This document shows positions 57,255 to 64,000 of a stretch of 64,000 nucleotides of DNA, in pieces. Under the pieces are notes generated by a model. The model was not told the origin of the DNA. It saw only the letters and a list, made by a program, of their open reading frames with translations, and searched no databases. How positions within the stretch are numbered: the stretch's first letter is position 1; each line of letters starts with the position of its first letter. The position numbers were made by a program, and so were the translations under genes. Where the stretch lies: the NCBI GenBank assembly GCA_949152475.1, contig OX424570.1, positions 2,716,181-2,780,180 of the forward strand, written 5' to 3'. The DNA comes from Terebella lapidaria (Eukaryota; Annelida; Polychaeta; Terebellida; Terebellidae).

Positions 57255-58134
57255 AGCGATGTTTAACAGGATGTCCCATCAGGTAATGTCCTGAAACTCA
57301 AGATCCAACATTATATATTTTACAGTTATCGGCCAATATTCTGTGGAAGCTATTTATATTTATAGTCTTCTGAATCCACGCTGAGTGGTCCGTGTTCACA
57401 CAAGATGAACACACCTACTAAGTGAACTCCCTATACACACATACCTACATTTACTGAGGGTCAATCATCGTCAGCTTATGTTACTATATATTCTAAAATG
57501 ATGCACCATATCAACTGATTATAACCACACTGCTGATTCGTACACCAAACAATTCTTCTGAGGAAATGGTCAGAACTTTTTTTGGATAAATTTCCTTCAG
57601 CTGCAAATCAATAAAATTAATTTGGAAATCAAATTTACCGAAGGCGTGTTGTCTGCACTTCAGGAAATATTAGATTGATTCGATCACTTGAAATAAACAT
57701 GCCAGAAAACCCGTACTTGTAATTCTCTCACGTCTCAAGCCATTCCAATCTGATGGCGGCACCAGTGATCCAAAATATTATCTTTATGTAACTTCGAGAG
57801 TGGATACATATTCTGCAGCGATGTGATATACAAACCAAAATCGCTTATACACTCATCACCATGTATATCTATTTGCCTGGAGTTGTAGACGAGTATGTTG
57901 CTTTGAGAGGATATCTATGGCGAATATTCTTTGATGAATATCACCATTCTCCATATGAATGAGAAAAAATTTATCAAATTCATCTCTTCTAAACTTCTAG
58001 ATCTTAAAGTGGAATATCTGTTTTATTTTAAATTTGTTATAAATAATTGAATACCATATATTTGATGATATAACACAGTTGCAACCTTCAAAATACGTCC
58101 GCATGACCCTGCAGTGGAGTTTAAACATACCGAA
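57255..58134. other. AT-rich intergenic DNA
   Basis: Nothing recognisable. Confidence 0.4.
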
Positions 58135-58970
58135 AACAAGAAAATGCAGCTAACTGCGGGAGACGACATTAGAGCTCGAGCACACCATCACGGCATCAAC
58201 ACCACGAGACCTGAATATATTTTGCACAACCCCCCCCCCCCCCCCCTTACAAAAAAAGAAAATTGAAACATATCATGTCCCACACGATTCCAATTAATTC
58301 CCGTATATTATGATGAAACACATAGGCCTACTTCAATCATATTCCTAATGAGTAAACATTTATTCTGAACTCAATGAAACAGATACGCCTGATAAAATGA
58401 TATTGGACATCAATAACATATCCTTAAAATATTGGAAACTATGAGGAATATCTGCGTCTGATATCATGATATAGATAACACATGCATACTGAGCAAATTA
58501 AAAGACCAGTTTAAAGGTTTCGCAACCCAGCATGGAACACCTTGTCATGTGATAAAATATGTCCAATTACGGTAAATGTAGTCGTGGTACCGCAGACGAA
58601 TCGTTGTGTTTACTTCATGACGCCAAAGAAGACCACACGCAAGGTTACATGTACATGCATGCACAAAATGCACAGAAAATTATGCGTTCCAAAGTACGCG
58701 TCATTGCGGTAAAATTTGCTTTGCATTCTGGGAACGTGAATTTCCATCGGCTCCGCCATTTTGACGTTTTCCAGACGAGCTGACCATTTTTGTGTAATTT
58801 TCTCAAACCTAACACATCGATTTATGCATTATATATCTGTGGAATATTCAAAGCTTGCCATCAAATCGAGAGATTTTATGTCAAGGACGAAGAAAATCCT
58901 CATTTGAAGTAGGTGTACAAAGGTTTACATGCGAAAACGGGCGTCGATAGGTTGGCATGAAACCTCCATA
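58135..58970. repeat. tandem duplication, copy 1 (about 836 bp)
   Basis: It starts AACAAGAAAATGCAG and ends GTTGGCATGAAACCTCCATA. It includes a run of 17 Cs (58230-58246). On the minus strand a CAAAATGGCGGAGCC motif (about 58760) resembles a YY1-type site or a start codon context and is kept in copy 2. Confidence 0.85.
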
Positions 58971-59826
58971 AACAAGAAAATGCAGCAAACTGCGGAAGAC
59001 GACATTAGAGCTTGAGCACATCATCAGCACCACGACAGCTGAATGTATCTTACACAACGTTACCCCCGCCCCCCCCCCCCACCTCCAAAGAAAAAAAGAC
59101 GCCATAATTTTATCCCCTACATGATTCCAATTCATTTCCGTATACCAGGATGAAAAACATGGCCTACTTCATTCATACTACTGATAAGTAAACATTTATT
59201 TTAAAATCGATCAATGGAACAGATACGCCTGAACCTCATTAAAATATCCTCAAAACATTGGAAATTATGAGGAATATCTGCATCTGATATCATCAGATAT
59301 ACCGGTAGCCTAACACATGACTTTACTGGGCAAATTAAAATACCAGTTAAGACTTCGCAATCCAACACAAAACAGAACACCAGCTTAATTGGCATTTTAT
59401 AAAATACGTCAAATTACGGTAAATGTAGCCGTGGCATTGCAGACGAATCGTTGTATTTACTTCATAACGCCAAAAATGTCCACACGCAGATGCCCACATG
59501 CAACATGTATGCATGCACGGATTGCTGAACAGAAATTGTGTTCCAAAATACGCGTGATTGTGGTAAAATTTGCTTTGCATTTTGGGAACGTCAATTTCCA
59601 TCGGCTCCGCCATTTTGACGTTTTCCAAACAATCTCAGCATTTTGCGTAATTTTCTCAAACCTAACACATCGATTTATGCATCATACATGTGTGGAATAT
59701 TCAAAGTTTACCATCAATTCGAGAGATTTCATGTCAAGGACGAAGAAAATTCTCATTTGAAGTAGGTTTTCAAACGTTCACATGCCAAAAGGGGCGTCGA
59801 TAGGTTGGCGTGAAACCTCCATGAAA
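58971..59826. repeat. tandem duplication, copy 2 (about 856 bp)
   Basis: Follows copy 1 directly with the same start and end phrases. The C tract is shorter and interrupted. Confidence 0.85.
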
Positions 59827-59943
59827 AAGTCAGCACATAGACATGTAGAGGGTTGGGGGATTCGCCCCCAACGCTCTAATGTCAAAAAGTCAGCACATAA
59901 ATATGTAGAGAGTTGGGGGCTTCGCCCCCAACGCTCTAATGTC
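59824..59943. repeat. two 60-bp tandem units, each a long hairpin
   Basis: Each unit contains TAGAG-N-GTTGGGGG, a short TTCG-containing loop, and CCCCCAAC-G-CTCTA. In the first unit the stem extends through GACAT and ATGTC (59840-59883), giving about 18 paired bases per arm. Confidence 0.85.
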
Positions 59944-59949
59944 AAAAAC

Positions 59950-60531
59950 ACACGATGTGAACGAACTTATTACATCTGCGCTAATATAAACAAAGGCAGG
60001 ATTTTCCCTATATTGTTATTATTTGCAACATAAATTAATCAAACTGAATATTTGGGGTTTCATCTGTATATTATACCATACATTTACGAGTGATTTGACG
60101 GTTGACGTATTCTTCTATACTTTCAGCTATTTTTGTTACTTTTGCATCACTTCATGTTAACCGTTCCGTGCTAAACTTTTTTTAAAATATGATTTTGAGT
60201 GTCAAATTTAGACACATTCTAGTGCGCATCCACTGTACAACTGCTCTGTGGACAGCTATTAATCACTTTCAGCCGGAAAAAACGAAAACCAATTATGCCA
60301 ATTTAATTTAAACATTTTTGCGAAGTCCTATGTAATTCGGTGCATTGTACATTGTGCCAACTGAGGCCGATCATTTTCGACGACATATTCAAATACGATC
60401 AAAATGGGTGGATGCGTTGGTCTGGTCCTGCAATATTACCGCAGCATTTGTTTTAAAAGTTTTAGTGTCAACAACCAGATGGGGACTATCACTAAAATAT
60501 TCCAGTTAGATTGTGAAACGTTCTCAAATTT
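59950..60531. other. AT-rich intergenic DNA
   Basis: Nothing recognisable. Confidence 0.4.
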
Positions 60532-60537
60532 TCTCCA
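60532..60537. repeat. 6-bp target duplication, left copy
   Basis: TCTCCA, repeated at 61351-61356 directly after the element. Confidence 0.75.
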
Positions 60538-61350
60538 TACGGAAGCGTATTGCTATCAAGGGTGTAAAAAATATTATCTCGTATGTACGACTTATATCTC
60601 GTACGTACGACTTAATAACCCGTACGTACGACTTAATAACTTGTACGTACGACTTATTAACTCGTACGTACGACTTGTTAACCCGTACGTACGACTTAGT
60701 ATCTCGTACGTACGACATAGTAACTCGTACATACGTCTTATTAACTCCTACGTATGACTTATTAACCCGTACGTACGACTTATTAACTCATACGTACGAG
60801 TTAGTAAGTCGTACTTATGAGATACTAAGTCATACGTATGAGTTATTAAGTCGTACATACGAGTTAATAAGTCGTACATACGACTTAATAAGTCGTATGT
60901 ATGAGATATAACTCATACGTACGAGATAAGAAATTTTACACACTTGATAACAGTACGCTTCCGTAGTGAAACGTATTGTTATCAAGTGTGCAAAAAAATG
61001 TATCTCGTACGTATGACTTATATGTCATATGTACGACTTATTAACTCGTACGTACGAGTTAATAAGTCGTACGTACGAGTTAATAAGTCGTACGTACGAG
61101 TTAATAAGTCGTACGTACGAGTTAATAAGTCGTACGTACGAGTTAGTAAGTCGTACGTACGAGTTAGTAAGTCGTACGTATGACTTAATAAGTCATACGT
61201 ACGACTTAATAAGTCGTACATACGACTTAATAAGTCGTACATACGACTTAATAAGTCGTACGTATGACTTAATAAGTCGTACATACGAGTTAGTAAGTCG
61301 TACGTACGAGATACAAATTTTTACACACTTGATAGCAATACGCTTCCGTA
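60538..61350. mobile_element. composite TIR element with TCGTACGTACGA arrays
   Basis: Ends are TACGGAAGCGTATTGCTATC and its inverted complement. Two subunits lie head to tail, 60538-60965 and 60966-61350; the inner ends GCTTCCGTA and the altered GTGAAACGTATTGTTATCAAG abut. Each is filled with tandem units of about 21 bp built on the perfect palindrome TCGTACGTACGA plus a TTAATAAG or TTATTAAC linker. Apparent proteins here (SYVRVNK-type repeats) are artefacts of the tandem array. A perfect TCTCCA duplication flanks the whole dimer, so it moved or arose as one unit. Confidence 0.8.
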
Positions 61351-61356
61351 TCTCCA
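61351..61356. repeat. 6-bp target duplication, right copy
   Basis: TCTCCA, matching 60532-60537. Confidence 0.75.
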
Positions 61357-62289
61357 TGCCTGACAACCGTAAAATATCGCGAGTACTTCGATAGATTTGA
61401 CCGATCAGACAGCGGCTCCCCCTGGAATTCCCCGACTCCGTGGGGGATGGTTTGTCGATATCATCATGGCTTGGGAACAGTTCCGAAAAAATGTTATCCT
61501 TGAATGAGAACGTATTGCCGACCATTCGAATTATGATAATGGTCTGAGAAAAAAATATTTGTCAAAAAATATTTGTGCACGTAACGGATCCCTTCTTATC
61601 CACCGACGTGCCCAGTATATACTTGCGATCATGAAGTTTGAAAATGATGGAATGGGCATTTATTTTGCAGCAATTTTAACGAAAACTTTAAAATATTTAG
61701 TATTTAGATCTATATGAATCTCTTCAAATCTGCACAATCTTTATGGAATTATATAGGTATATATGACAGTTAGTTAAAAGCAGGCAAAAGGGGACGGGTG
61801 GTCAAAACACCACTGTCTCTGTATCGATTTTCTACTCGGTACTGGTGACAGGGTGCACAATGCTTTGCGGAAGTATGTTTTATAGCGATTTCTCCGGTTC
61901 GATGCAGTTTGACGAAATGTCACAAACAAAAATTGTTGTTTTACATGTGAATAATTGAGCCTAAGCGTACAAGTTAAGTTTATGTAGCATGCTAAATTTA
62001 TATTAACGAGCTATCGTCCATGGGGGTTTCGAATTGATATCGGTCTGAATTTTTAAGGTCTGCAAATTGTTCCATTTTGAGTCTGGAAAGTAAGTGATCT
62101 TGTTATTCACAGAACAGTGAACACTTTGTGACTATAATTGCAGTATGTTATAATTATAGGAATGCAGACTCAAATAAACTTCCCATTCCCCACATTGGGA
62201 TCGAGCTATGCACTAATAAGAGGCGACACATTTTTTACTGCATTTCCTGACGCTTACCTGAACTAATCATAGACGTTATGTAGCTTCAC
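61357..62289. other. AT-rich intergenic DNA
   Basis: Nothing recognisable. Confidence 0.4.
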
Positions 62290-62299
62290 TTACTATGGT

Positions 62300-62312
62300 T
62301 GACCTGTGACCT
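62300..62312 (-). promoter_or_regulatory. DR1 nuclear-receptor-like element, copy 1
   Basis: On the minus strand AGGTCACAGGTCA is two perfect AGGTCA half-sites with one spacer base, the arrangement preferred by RXR/HNF4-type receptors. A second copy lies at 62397-62409. Confidence 0.45.
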
Positions 62313-62396
62313 AGTATCTACCGCACTGAATGCATGTGTAAAATATGCATAGACAAGGTTTAGGACGCATCAATAGGTCGGTCGAGTTACTATGGT

Positions 62397-62409
62397 TGAC
62401 CTGTGACCT
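62397..62409 (-). promoter_or_regulatory. DR1 nuclear-receptor-like element, copy 2
   Basis: Identical to the site at 62300-62312, inside the second 97-bp copy. Confidence 0.45.
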
Positions 62410-62754
62410 AGTATCTACCGCACTGAATGCATGTGTAAAATATGCATAGACAAGGTTTAGGACGCATCAATAGGTCGGTCGAGGCGTAATACAATAATGA
62501 TGCCCAGAATTACTCCTAGACCCCGGTCATAGTCCCTGGGGGCACTGTGTGCGTGCGGGTGGGGTTGGGTGAAGGAGGGCTGGTTTATGTAGGGTGTTCC
62601 CTGGAGAGAGGATGAGCTCAGGGTGACCTCAGGGTTTATCCCAATATCGTGTTCGTGACTTCAAAGACAATTTCGTCATGTTCCCTCCGTAGAAATATAA
62701 CATTTTCTTGACTCTCTCATCCTTTTTTGCGTGATTGATTTGCTTTTGGTTCAG

Positions 62755-62905
62755 CTGTCGTTGGGTTCCTCTTGATGAGAACTCTTCATTGCTGGAGGAC
62801 ACTTTGGTTTGGACTGGATATTTTGTGAATTGTTGGATATATATTGCCAAACACTTGTGGAATAGTTATTGGATTATGTATTCGCACACATATGAAGTGG
62901 AACAG
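62755..62905 (+). CDS. candidate internal exon, protein not recognised
   Basis: A T-rich tract and TTTTGGTTCAG form a convincing acceptor at 62754, and GAACAG/GTAAAT is a plausible donor at 62905. The 151-bp interval is open in one frame and reads CRWVPLDENSSLLEDTLVWT, then a Trp/Tyr-rich stretch, ending TYEVEQ. It would enter in phase 2 (one leading base) and leave in phase 0. No domain is recognised and no neighbouring exon was found. Confidence 0.38.
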
Positions 62906-64000
62906 GTAAATATAAACAGAGTGCAGGAAATCGAGTTTTGTGCTCTTCTTTAAGATCACGTTTTTGTGTGTGTGAAACAACAAGGTAGTTATCACAATGG
63001 TGGTTCAATCATGGCTGCAATGTTTACAATCATTTCAGAGAGAGTGACATGTTATAAGTACATTGAGATACACAGGTTTTGACAAAACAAGATTCTAGTT
63101 TATCAATCTAAGGCATATAATAAGTTATCACCGAGGCATATTATTGAAATGACAACATCCTCGAACACCATTCCATATTATTTTCTGGCCTTATAATATC
63201 GAGATGTTATTTGTCACATTTTAAGATACCTAGACGTTGATTCCAACAATGCCCTGTTCAATTGTATTAATTTTGTCCTTCAATACATCCATCCCAGGGG
63301 CAAATCAATTCATTCTCTGTTTCAGATTATCATCAATGTGACCAATACACTTGAATTTTATACATAATGTTGAATGTCAAATAGACGCAATCTCGAATGT
63401 GTATATGTGAATATCACATATCCTTAATACAATTATTTTGCATGTACAGTACAGGTCTGTATTGCCTTATTGTTTTTATTGTAGAGGGCATAATACAGTT
63501 TTCGTCACCTCTCAGTTTTCGTCAAGTGGTCTTCATATGTTGATTCCAATGTTTTAACATACTTGAAACATGTTACTTAAAAGTGCCATTTGCATCAAAT
63601 GGATAATGAATAATGAATTAGGCATGGAGCGGTAATAGTATAATCAGTATTATATTGGCAACTTTCATGAGCGCTTTTCAATACATTCCATTTATATCCA
63701 TAACAAGCCACCATTCTTTTCATTATGATTCCTGCAATTTATCTTCAACAGTAAGAGGCTCAACCCGGTATAACACTTGCCTGACTTGTCTAGACTCAAC
63801 TGTAGTTGTGCTATGTGATCAATGAGCTCAACATGGAAATGGTTACGAGTGACTGTGTACTGAAGGAAATGATGTAATTTCAGGAATCATCCTAGCCTGG
63901 GATTCCTATTTCCATATTCACACAAACACACAAAGTATGTGTATGGTGTCATAATCGCAGTGTCGACCAGATACAGGTGTGTCAACTTTACCTCAGAAGC
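62906..64000. other. AT-rich intergenic or intronic DNA
   Basis: No gene, RNA or clear repeat is supported to the end of the window. Confidence 0.45.

Larger units (their letters stand above)
62290..62483. repeat. perfect 97-bp tandem duplication
   Basis: 62290-62386 and 62387-62483 appear identical. Each contains a perfect DR1 nuclear-receptor-like site. Confidence 0.93.

Noticed and set aside
59347..59628. Minus-strand frame starting MENVKMAEPMEID in the 840-bp duplication
   Set aside because: The start context is attractive, but in the other copy the frame diverges after about 28 residues and ends differently, so coding constraint is not evident.
60513..61525. Long open frames rich in SYVRVNK or RTYELIS repeats on both strands
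   Set aside because: They are produced by 21-bp tandem palindromic units, which are open in several frames because the period is a multiple of three. There is no other sign of coding.
1..64000. tRNA, rRNA or CRISPR features
   Set aside because: No cloverleaf-like segment with A and B boxes, no rRNA sequence and no spacer-repeat pattern was seen. The regular arrays here are palindromic tandem units without unique spacers.

Overview
The window is eukaryotic, AT-rich, gene-poor DNA from an animal genome. Evidence: GT-AG splice-like borders, TATA boxes, LTR retrotransposons, terminal-inverted-repeat (TIR) elements, microsatellites, long homopolymer runs and no bacterial gene organisation. The repeat style (AGGTCA-rich dispersed repeats, palindromic arrays, gypsy elements) suggests a marine invertebrate, perhaps a mollusc; this is an impression, not a proof.

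1-3884 is flanking DNA. It holds two candidate minus-strand exons with good splice donors and a degenerate palindrome-array element (about 1040-2657) interrupted by a TIR element (1460-2576).

3885-25329 is one nested pair of closely related Ty3/gypsy (Metaviridae) elements, both on the minus strand. Element B (3885-4420 plus 15135-25329) inserted first and is flanked by the 4-bp duplication ACTT. Element A (4421-15134) later inserted into the TATA box of B's 3' LTR and duplicated TATA. Each has 735/737-bp LTRs, a tRNA-His-type primer binding site, gag with a CCHC knuckle, pol (protease, reverse transcriptase, RNase H, DD35E integrase, GPF module), a GGGAAAC -1 frameshift site with a covarying hairpin, a 2.6-kb non-coding 3' region and a polypurine tract. 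In A pol is intact but gag is frameshifted near its start. In B pol has two frameshifting deletions and a stop, and gag has a one-base homopolymer shift near its start.

25334-31600 holds a palindrome-array TIR element (26225-27300, with a 6-bp duplication), several dispersed repeats, a decayed gene fragment (29146-29520), a small TIR element (30535-31016) and a candidate terminal exon.

31615-54800 is a locally amplified family: two recent tandem copies of about 5.6-6.3 kb and at least four older relatives. The units share a TATA-box segment, a short conserved coding-like segment ending at a GTAGGT donor, and paired 95-bp exon-like blocks bounded by AG and GTGAGT. The phases of the last two are compatible, so this may be an undescribed, partly decayed gene family with duplicated, perhaps mutually exclusive, exons.

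54800-64000 has short tandem repeats, an 840-bp tandem duplication, large hairpins, a second palindrome-array element (60538-61350, with a 6-bp duplication), a duplicated DR1 nuclear-receptor-like site and a candidate exon (62755-62905).

The most unusual theme is a family of TIR elements with TACGGAAGC ends and 6-bp target duplications, each filled with tandem copies of a different short perfect palindrome.
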